Of a stretch of 14,903 nt of DNA, positions 8,841 through 14,903 are shown piece after piece. Numbering within the stretch: position 1 is the stretch's first letter; every line of letters begins with the position of its first letter. Origin of the DNA: CAYNNP01 sp964398215 (GTDB lineage: Bacteria > Planctomycetota > Planctomycetia > Pirellulales > Pirellulaceae); assembly GCA_964398215.1 (NCBI GenBank), contig CAYNNP010000164.1, positions 1-14,903 of the forward strand, in the 5' to 3' direction. The notes under the pieces were generated by a model. The model searched no databases. It saw nothing but the letters and a program-made list of their open reading frames with translations, and was not told the origin of the DNA. The translations under genes and the position numbers were made by a program.

Positions 8841-10913
8841 ATGGACGGCGACAAAATCAAGAATTTCTTTATCAATCATATCGAGAAGATGATTCTCGTG
8901 GTGGTTGTTGGAGTATCAGGCTTTTTGGTTTATCAAGGGCTGAATACACCAGATGTGCGTGAAAAATATGACGCGAAACGTCTTGAGAACAATGCCAAGA
9001 ATGTGCGCTCAGAAGTTGATGTGAATCACAACAGCGCAATCTTGCCAGATCGGATTCCAAAATTCGACATCGTTGCCGAGTCGGAACGTGTCAAGCAGGC
9101 GGTCGATGGCAAACGGTATCCTTTCATTCCACTGGAACCACCGTACAGCGGCAACAAGTCGGGCGCCAAAAGAACCGATCCAATTTTAATCGCTCCGCGG
9201 CACTTGGAAGTTCATGGGGTGATGATGTCACTTGCATGGCGAAGTCAAAAAGGCGAGTATGCCCTGAGAGATTTGGACCCAGCTGACAAACTCGAAATGG
9301 AGATGATGAAAGCCAAGCCCAAACCCAAAGCCAAAAGAAGTCGTGGTGGTGGTCGCGGTGGTCGAGGCGGCGGCGGTGAAGAAGACGGTCGCGGAGGCGG
9401 CGGCGATGACGACACCGGTGAAATGAGCGATTTCTTTAACGGCATGACCGACGAAGGACTCGATGGCGGCGGCCGCGAGGGCCCAAGTGAAGATATGATG
9501 TCGGGTTCAGCAGTTCGCAGGGTGTCACCGAGCAACTCATGGGGGCTTCGTCCAACAGACGTTCCCTACGCCAAAGATGAGACGATCATGCTGAAACCAG
9601 TACCTAGGCCTGGCTTGTTCATCGCCGGTACAGCTGCCGTTCCATACAAAGAGTTGCACGAGGCGTATGAAGCTGCACTCTCGCAAACCGAGAGTGTTTA
9701 CGAACCTGGTAAGCGTGATCGACCTATCTTTTTGACCTACCAAGTCCAGCGTGCAGATGTCACCGAGAAAGCGGTTGGCGAATTGGTAGATGCTGATTGG
9801 GTCAAGCGCGATGGCAAGGAAGAAACGATCTTTGACGCGGCCGGATTATGGGCAGGCGTTGCCCCAGAACTAGTCCCAACGGATTATCGAGACGAGGAAA
9901 TCACGTTGTGGTTTCCACCTGTGATGATGGATGACTATTCCAAGTTTGCTTTGAATTCGAAAATCCCGATGCAGCCATGGAAAATGATCCAAGAAGCTAC
10001 CGATGAGAAACCAGAAACAGAAATCGTAATTGGCGCTTCTGGTTTTGAAATTGGTGAAAACACTGGTTTTAGCCGTGAAGATGACGGTCAATCGGAAGAC
10101 AGAGAGGGCATGGGATCGATGGCGGGTGGTGGCTTTGAACGCGGCGGAATGATGATGGGCGTAGAAGAGAATCCACCGGAATTCAAACTTGTGCGTTTCT
10201 TCGATTTTGCGAACGACGGCAGGGATGACAATTCGCCCAAGCCTGGTCGCAAATATGTCTATCGTGTTCGCGTCTCAGTGGAAGACCCAAACTTTCCAAT
10301 CAATCCCATCAGCCAACCGCAGGGTCGGGATTTGATGCCAGCTGTTTACAAACGCATTAGCGAATTGAAATCCAAAGTGATTCAACAGGGCACACGAGCT
10401 CCATTCGCAGAGCGTTTTACTCCTTGGAGCGATCCTTCCGAACCAGTTTCACTCCCTGGATCGCAAAACGTTTTCGCTGGACCTGTCACAAGACCAAAGA
10501 CGCGTGTCATGAGGATACCGGGCGGTGAAACACGGTTGTATTCTCCCGAACAACCGATGGCAAAAATGACGATCGACCAATTCAACGTTGATTTTGGTAC
10601 CCGTGTTGGTGTGATGATGGATGTTTTTCCTGGAACAGTCCTGAGTAAAAAATACGAAACGGCTGATGTCGTTGATCCAATCACTTTGGAAGTCAAAAAA
10701 GTTGAGGGCTATAACCTGCGAAGTAGTGCAACGGTGATCGACGTTCTTGGTGGAGATTTAATTGAACTTCATCAAGACGAAGGAGAATTTCCAATGCAGT
10801 CTCCGGGTGCGATCTTGATATTTGACGAAAACGGGAAATTGAAAGTTCACGATGAAGCTGACGAGATCGAGCTTTATCGGATCCGATCATTCGCGGATGA
10901 GCGAGGCGCGTAG
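8841..10913 (+). CDS. Large single-pass membrane protein, third gene of pilM operon
   Basis: A 690-aa protein of unrecognised family. It has a short cytoplasmic N-terminus, one membrane helix at about 16-33, and a long outer part. A Lys/Pro segment (KAKPKPKAKRSR near 157-168) leads into a Gly/Arg/Asp-rich stretch at 169-222, and a second Gly/Met-rich stretch lies at about 422-440. Between and after these are ordinary globular segments: 250-400, and 447-690 with KYVYRVRVSVEDPNFP near 471 and SATVIDVLGGDLIELH near 629. It follows the PilO-like gene by 72 bases and ends in front of a terminator, so it is the last gene of the operon. By position it could replace PilP or a second PilN/PilO-type subunit, but no sequence similarity supports a name. 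Its Gly/Met inserts resemble those of its neighbour. Confidence 0.8.
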   Translation: MDGDKIKNFFINHIEKMILVVVVGVSGFLVYQGLNTPDVREKYDAKRLENNAKNVRSEVDVNHNSAILPDRIPKFDIVAESERVKQAVDGKRYPFIPLEPPYSGNKSGAKRTDPILIAPRHLEVHGVMMSLAWRSQKGEYALRDLDPADKLEMEMMKAKPKPKAKRSRGGGRGGRGGGGEEDGRGGGGDDDTGEMSDFFNGMTDEGLDGGGREGPSEDMMSGSAVRRVSPSNSWGLRPTDVPYAKDETIMLKPVPRPGLFIAGTAAVPYKELHEAYEAALSQTESVYEPGKRDRPIFLTYQVQRADVTEKAVGELVDADWVKRDGKEETIFDAAGLWAGVAPELVPTDYRDEEITLWFPPVMMDDYSKFALNSKIPMQPWKMIQEATDEKPETEIVIGASGFEIGENTGFSREDDGQSEDREGMGSMAGGGFERGGMMMGVEENPPEFKLVRFFDFANDGRDDNSPKPGRKYVYRVRVSVEDPNFPINPISQPQGRDLMPAVYKRISELKSKVIQQGTRAPFAERFTPWSDPSEPVSLPGSQNVFAGPVTRPKTRVMRIPGGETRLYSPEQPMAKMTIDQFNVDFGTRVGVMMDVFPGTVLSKKYETADVVDPITLEVKKVEGYNLRSSATVIDVLGGDLIELHQDEGEFPMQSPGAILIFDENGKLKVHDEADEIELYRIRSFADERGA

Positions 10914-10957
10914 CGAGAGCGTTCTTTCTACGCGTTGATGACGCATCCGACAAAATG

Positions 10958-10988
10958 AAAACGCCGGCAGTCGCCGGCGTTTTTTTTT
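10958..10988 (+). terminator. Intrinsic terminator of the pilM operon
   Basis: A perfect 11-bp stem (AAAACGCCGGC at 10958-10968 with GCCGGCGTTTT at 10973-10983) closes a four-base loop, AGTC. A run of nine T residues spans 10980-10988. It lies 44 bases after the last stop codon of the operon and before the sulfatase gene, so it should insulate the two. The rest of the 10914-11124 gap shows no recognisable gene. Confidence 0.92.
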
Positions 10989-11124
10989 GCGCCAGAGAGA
11001 TCGTCCAGACCGTTGCTCAGCGATTTCCCGATTTCAATTTGATACAGGTTCGGCTTCGGCGGTATCCACTGCCCAATGTGGTTAAAATGCTTGCCACCGA
11101 CGATCACTTGTAACAGGTTTGGAT

Positions 11125-12891
11125 ATGAATCGCACATCGCTCTTGCTGATTTCGACTTGGCTATTGCTGGCCAGCATCGCCACCGCCGATCGCCCGAATG
11201 TAGTTGTCATTCTGTCGGACGACCAAGGGTGGGGCGACCTGAGCTTGCACGGAAATCCAAATCTAAAGACGCCCAATATCGACTCGCTGGCGCGCGATGG
11301 TGCGCATGTGCAGAATTTCTATGTCTGCGCGGTCTGTTCGCCCACCCGAGCTGAATTTTTGACTGGGCGATACCACACGCGGATGGGAGTCTACAGCACT
11401 TCGGCAGGCGGCGAGCGATTCAATGCCGACGAACAAACGATCGCAGAAGTATTCCGTGATGCAGGCTACGCAACAGCTGCCTACGGAAAGTGGCATAGTG
11501 GGATGCAGTACCCGTATCATCCCAACGCTCGCGGTTTCGCCGATTTCTATGGATTCTGCAGTGGCCACTGGGGAAACTATTTTTCTCCCATGCTGGAACA
11601 CAATGGTCAGATCGTTCAAGGCAAAGGTTTTATCGTGGATGACCTATTCAATCATGCCATCGATTTCATTTCCACGAACCGAGAAAATCCTTTCTTCGTT
11701 TACTTGCCACTGAACACGCCGCATTCGCCGATGCAAGTGCCCGACAAGTTTTGGGACAGGTTCAAAGACAAAGAAATCGTGCCCGACCCGACGAAGGAGA
11801 ATGCAAAGAAGCAAAACATTACTCACACACGCGCAGCATTGGCGATGTGCGAAAACATTGACGAAAATGTTGGTCGTTTGCTGAAAGAATTGGATGAATC
11901 AAAATTGGCTGACAACACAATCGTGATTTACTTCAGTGACAACGGACCCAACGGTTCAAGATTCAATGCTGGAATGCGAGGCCGTAAGGGGTCGACGCAT
12001 GAAGGTGGGCTAAGATCGCCTTGCGTGATTCGTTACCCAAAAGCGATCAAGCCCGGAACCAAGATCCAATCCATTTACGGTGCGATCGACCTGCTTCCAA
12101 CGCTTGCTGAATTCGCAGGCATCGAATACGAGCCCAAGAAAGAACTGGATGGCATATCCATGGCACCGTTGTTGCAGGGCGCTTCGGTGCGGATGCAAGA
12201 TCGAATGATCTTCAGTGCTTGGAACGGCAAGACCACCGTGCGAACAAATCGTTATCGTCTGCAAGGTAGTGGTGCTTTGTATGAAGTGGCTAGTGACCCG
12301 ATGGAACGAACTGACATTTCCAAGTCATCGCCACAGGCCCTGAAAACCCTGACCGCAGCCCTCGATCAATGGATCGCAGAAACCAAACCGGTCAAATCAA
12401 AGAATGCTGGCGTAAAGCGTCCCATCACGTTGGCTGATCCAGATGCTCTTTACACACAGTTGCCCGCCCGGGACGCCGTCGGATCGGGCGGTATCAAACG
12501 TAGCAACCGTTTCCCGAACTGTACGTTCATGCAAAATTGGACATCGACAGACGATGCGATTGATTGGGATGTGGATGTGTTGTCCGGCGGTAACTATCAA
12601 GTCGAAATGTACTATGCCTGTCCTGAAGCTAGTGTTGGATCAAAAATACAGCTCAGCATCGGTGACTCACAGGCTGTAGCGACAATCACAACAGCGAATG
12701 ATGCTCCGCTGGTGGGTGCGAGCGAGGATCGATTCAATCGCGCCGAAGGCTACGTACGAGAATGGAAAACAATGGACCTGGGCCAACTTCAGCTGAAAAA
12801 GGGACGCCGAAAGTTGCAGCTGAAGGCATTGAAGATCAACGGCGACTACGTGTGCGATATGCGGTTGCTGATGTTCACAAAGATTGATTAA
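11125..12891 (+). CDS. Secreted sulfatase (arylsulfatase A-like)
   Basis: A 588-aa type I sulfatase, expected to hydrolyse sulfate esters, probably on sulfated polysaccharides, outside the cytoplasm. Residues 1-21 form a signal peptide (hydrophobic core SLLLISTWLLLASIA, cleavage likely after ATA). Metal-binding SDD is at 31-33. CSPTR at 71-75 contains the cysteine converted to formylglycine; the fourth motif residue is Thr, where Ser is the textbook form. GKWH is at 121-124, NTPH at 197-200, SDNG at 271-274 and RGRKGSTHEGG at 285-295. The sulfatase fold ends near 425; residues 450-588 form an extra beta-rich domain, perhaps carbohydrate-binding. ATG at 11125 starts it; a TTG two codons earlier is less likely. 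It has its own transcription unit after the terminator and meets the next gene tail to tail. The substrate cannot be read from the sequence. Confidence 0.93.
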   Translation: MNRTSLLLISTWLLLASIATADRPNVVVILSDDQGWGDLSLHGNPNLKTPNIDSLARDGAHVQNFYVCAVCSPTRAEFLTGRYHTRMGVYSTSAGGERFNADEQTIAEVFRDAGYATAAYGKWHSGMQYPYHPNARGFADFYGFCSGHWGNYFSPMLEHNGQIVQGKGFIVDDLFNHAIDFISTNRENPFFVYLPLNTPHSPMQVPDKFWDRFKDKEIVPDPTKENAKKQNITHTRAALAMCENIDENVGRLLKELDESKLADNTIVIYFSDNGPNGSRFNAGMRGRKGSTHEGGLRSPCVIRYPKAIKPGTKIQSIYGAIDLLPTLAEFAGIEYEPKKELDGISMAPLLQGASVRMQDRMIFSAWNGKTTVRTNRYRLQGSGALYEVASDPMERTDISKSSPQALKTLTAALDQWIAETKPVKSKNAGVKRPITLADPDALYTQLPARDAVGSGGIKRSNRFPNCTFMQNWTSTDDAIDWDVDVLSGGNYQVEMYYACPEASVGSKIQLSIGDSQAVATITTANDAPLVGASEDRFNRAEGYVREWKTMDLGQLQLKKGRRKLQLKALKINGDYVCDMRLLMFTKID

Positions 12892-12900
12892 CGCATGTAC

Positions 12901-13923
12901 CTAGGGGGCGATGCGCTCTCGCGTGGCACCTCGGGTTGCAAAGTAGGTCTTGATTACGGTTTTCATTTTGTCGGTCAGCCACGAATCATTGATCTTGCCA
13001 TCGGTCATGATCAAGGCAAAGTTGTCTGCCAAGATTTCTTCTGGGTGGATGATGTATCCGGTGTTCCTACCAATTTTTCGTTGAAAATCTGCCGTTTGAG
13101 GCGAGTGGTAGATCGGTTCGTTTTCCTTGAGTTCCGCAATCCAGCCCGCTGGAGTCTGTTTGACCTGCATCAGTTTGAAGGAAAGGTACGCGAACAGATT
13201 CGAAGGCCCATTGACCTTGTAATCCGATTTGGCGATCAACATCGGCGCAATGTGAACTGACTCCTCCGCAGTCAGTTGGACCTGCATTACATGCTGGATC
13301 ACGGGCGCGTCCGGGTTGGTGATGCGCAAGTGCGACAGGTTCGCAGGCAACTTGATTGGGTTTGCTTTTTCAAAACCAATCAACTGGTAGAGTTGATCTC
13401 GGAGATCTGGATGTCGCCTCGAAATGACGTGAAATAGTTCATGTGCAAGCAGTTCGGTCGGAGGCTTGTTTTTGGATCCTAGCTCACAAGTAGGAAAGAT
13501 GATTTCATTCCCTCGCGTGTATGCGGCGCCACTCTCTTCTCGGCCTGTTGTGTGGATCAGGTTGACAGGAGCCTGCAAACGGATCGCGAGAGTGCCGAGG
13601 GGAGTTTGGATCGCATTGATTGCCTCCTCAACAGATTCACGTGATTTGGGTGTCCAGGAAACCGCTTGTCCCGAAACGAACTCAAGGTATTTTGCGACTC
13701 CTGGGTCAGTGGCTGCACCCATTCTTACTTTGCGATCAAACGCGCTTGCCGTGCCGGTGAAGACGTCTTCCTGGCCGAGAAGTTTTTGTGCCGCGGCTAA
13801 GTCTGGGAAACGGAACTCCACCGCTGGCTCTGCTGCCGCCGCCGAATGGAATTCGGAAGCCAGTAGATGTATGAACAGACAACTGACCAGAAGTTGGAGT
13901 CCGTTGAATACCGTGGAACGCAT
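12901..13923 (-). CDS. Secreted HEXXH metallopeptidase-like protein
   Basis: A 340-aa protein with a signal peptide at about 1-31 (core LQLLVSCLFIHLLAS, then an alanine-rich cleavage region). HELFH at 161-165, preceded by TELLA, is a zinc-binding HEXXH motif in a helix. A candidate third ligand is Glu296 or Glu297 in HPEEILADNFAL (293-304), a pattern seen in gluzincin-type peptidases that place Glu and a nearby Asp on a second helix. This suggests a periplasmic or surface zinc peptidase, though the exact family was not recognised. The segment 120-147 looks like the strand part of the catalytic domain. The stop lies 9 bases from the convergent sulfatase stop. A short inverted repeat, ACCTG-TG-CAGGT, lies at 13930-13941 just upstream of the ATG. 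Proteolysis is inferred from the motif only. Confidence 0.8.
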   Translation of the reverse strand: MRSTVFNGLQLLVSCLFIHLLASEFHSAAAAEPAVEFRFPDLAAAQKLLGQEDVFTGTASAFDRKVRMGAATDPGVAKYLEFVSGQAVSWTPKSRESVEEAINAIQTPLGTLAIRLQAPVNLIHTTGREESGAAYTRGNEIIFPTCELGSKNKPPTELLAHELFHVISRRHPDLRDQLYQLIGFEKANPIKLPANLSHLRITNPDAPVIQHVMQVQLTAEESVHIAPMLIAKSDYKVNGPSNLFAYLSFKLMQVKQTPAGWIAELKENEPIYHSPQTADFQRKIGRNTGYIIHPEEILADNFALIMTDGKINDSWLTDKMKTVIKTYFATRGATRERIAP

Positions 13924-14075
13924 GAACTGACCTGTGCAGGTTTGAAGGCAGTTGGTGTTTGCAGCGGTCAGAGGCCGATTCCAGACATACTTTTCTTGTG
14001 TGCTGTCATCGCCCCCGAGCGTTGCACATCGGTTGCAGCGATTCTACGCTAAATGGTGACCTATTGCTCGGAGCA

Positions 14076-14669
14076 CTATCCGTAGACTTTGTCTTCGGTC
14101 ACAACTTTGGTCATGAAGATGTCGTGTGTTTGCATTGGGATTTCGTCAAACATTTGACATTCGAATGCCAGTGCAATCAGTGGCGTTTCTGGCTTGGCGT
14201 TTTCAAGCAGTTTGTCGTAGTAACCTTTGCCATGTCCGGTGCGGCCACCGCGTGCGTCGAAGCCAACTCCGGGAACGAGAATCAAATCCAAGTCCTTGGG
14301 GCCAACTCGTTTGCTGGCGACATCACGCAAATCCTCGCGTGGCTCCAGAATCTTGTACATACCGATTTCTAATTCGTCCATCGACTCCAAGTGAAAGAGT
14401 TCCAGTTCGCCATCGACACAGAACGGCACAATGATTCTTTTGTTAGTCGCAATGGCTTGAGGCAAAGCGTGCCGAGTCCTTGCTTCATCGCGCACGTCGA
14501 CATACCACATCACACAATCGGCGGCTTGGTATTCCGGCAGGTCCATCACGCGATCGGTAATCCGTTTGCTGACACCATCCTTGTCGTCTTGGTCGCGTCG
14601 AGCGGCGTGTGCGGTCTTGCGGATTTCGTTCTTGCGTTCGGAAAGTTGTTCCTGAGTAAGTTCTGACAT
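14076..14669 (-). CDS. ygfA: 5-formyltetrahydrofolate cyclo-ligase
   Basis: A 197-aa cytoplasmic enzyme of normal length for the family. It converts 5-formyltetrahydrofolate to 5,10-methenyltetrahydrofolate at the cost of ATP (EC 6.3.3.2), returning the storage folate to one-carbon metabolism. The diagnostic block LVPGVGFDARGGRTGHGKGY at 131-150, continued by YD, matches the family's PG..FD..G.R.G.G.GYYD pattern that binds ATP and substrate. The N-terminal basic helix RKNEIRKTAHAARR (12-25) also fits. ATG at 14669 gives the family's usual N-terminus (MSELTQEQLSERK). The frame stays open for 74 more codons up to 14891, but that extension runs into the dispersed repeat and does not resemble the family. 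The 152 bases between its stop and the metallopeptidase-like gene contain nothing recognised. Confidence 0.95.
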   Translation of the reverse strand: MSELTQEQLSERKNEIRKTAHAARRDQDDKDGVSKRITDRVMDLPEYQAADCVMWYVDVRDEARTRHALPQAIATNKRIIVPFCVDGELELFHLESMDELEIGMYKILEPREDLRDVASKRVGPKDLDLILVPGVGFDARGGRTGHGKGYYDKLLENAKPETPLIALAFECQMFDEIPMQTHDIFMTKVVTEDKVYG

Positions 14670-14861
14670 CGTTTGGCGGGCCTTGAGGAAACAGGATGGA
14701 TTACAAAAAAGAATACCGACTGGCGAATGAACGTGGTACCTGTTGCGTTTCGGGGGGCTTAAAAAGCGTAGTAAAACCGCCGTTGGATTCGCGATGGACG
14801 CGAGAAAGCCCGTTTTTGCAAACATCGAGATGTCGGAAGGAATGGTGGTCGCGAGCACGTT
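14670..14861 (-). other. Leader region of the cyclo-ligase gene, possibly structured
   Basis: This stretch of 192 bases has no gene I can support. It contains nested complementary segments: GGGCTT at 14755-14760 pairs with AAGCCC at 14806-14811, and inside them TCGCG-ATGGA-CGCGA at 14789-14803 forms a perfect 5-bp hairpin. This could be part of a structured leader or small RNA. In many Proteobacteria the 6S RNA gene sits directly upstream of ygfA, but no 6S consensus features could be confirmed here. It should also hold the cyclo-ligase promoter. Confidence 0.3.
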
Positions 14862-14894
14862 AGTCCCGAAGGGACGGCATGCTGTAGCCACGGG
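14862..14894 (-). repeat. Dispersed hairpin repeat, right copy
   Basis: Read on the minus strand, this copy begins CCCGTGGCTACAGCATG and ends in the hairpin GTCCC-TTC-GGGAC (14863-14875 on the plus strand). It is in opposite orientation to the copy at 9-41 and matches it at 26 of 33 positions, including the whole TTC loop. The similarity may continue past 14894, where the window ends. It lies upstream of the cyclo-ligase leader, again outside any supported gene. Confidence 0.7.
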
Positions 14895-14903
14895 TGCAAA
14901 CCC

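Noticed and set aside
10928..11137. 69-codon minus-strand open frame between the terminator and the sulfatase
   Set aside because: It reads like protein in places (GGKHFNHIGQWIPPKPNLYQ), but it runs through the terminator hairpin and overlaps the sulfatase start, and no family was recognised. At most it is a gene remnant.
13930..13941. Inverted repeat ACCTG-TG-CAGGT upstream of the metallopeptidase-like gene as an operator
   Set aside because: It is a single short site, six bases before the start codon, with no second copy or known regulator to support it.
14670..14891. In-frame N-terminal extension of 74 residues on the cyclo-ligase
   Set aside because: It begins inside the dispersed repeat, has no family resemblance, and the ATG at 14669 gives a normal-length enzyme.

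Overview
The window looks like chromosomal DNA from a member of the Planctomycetota, most likely a Rhodopirellula-like Pirellulaceae. The grounds are the planctomycete-style segment in front of the Ser/Thr kinase domain, a secreted formylglycine-type sulfatase, very large glycine-rich proteins of pilus-platform type, sparse Shine-Dalgarno sites, and a short dispersed hairpin repeat found at both ends of the window. This is judgement from protein character; no database was searched.

Layout: (1) Positions 9-41 and 14862-14894 hold two diverged copies, in opposite orientation, of one 33-base repeat with a small hairpin. (2) Positions 142-4339, minus strand: a two-gene unit with a large protein whose C-terminal part resembles the GH38 alpha-mannosidase C-terminal domain, followed by a membrane-anchored Ser/Thr protein kinase. 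(3) Positions 4340-4796: a non-coding divergent promoter region. (4) Positions 4797-10913, plus strand: a three-gene operon encoding an enlarged PilM-like protein with a PilN-like membrane extension and two large single-pass membrane proteins rich in Gly/Met low-complexity segments. A strong intrinsic terminator at 10958-10988 closes it. (5) Positions 11125-12891, plus strand: a secreted sulfatase with an extra C-terminal beta domain. It converges, with a 9-base gap, on a minus-strand secreted HEXXH metallopeptidase-like protein (12901-13923). (6) Positions 14076-14669, minus strand: 5-formyltetrahydrofolate cyclo-ligase, preceded by a non-coding stretch with pairing potential and then the right-hand repeat.

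The most system-like element is the 4797-10913 operon. It has the gene order of the PilM/N/O(/P) inner-membrane platform of type IV pili or type II secretion, but its PilM and PilN parts appear fused and the other two proteins are two to four times the usual size because of glycine-rich insertions and, in the second protein, a Pro/Ala-rich tail. The inferred role is a planctomycete variant of a pilus or secretion assembly platform. The remaining genes are typical accessory or housekeeping genes. No tRNA, rRNA, CRISPR array, transposase or phage gene was seen.
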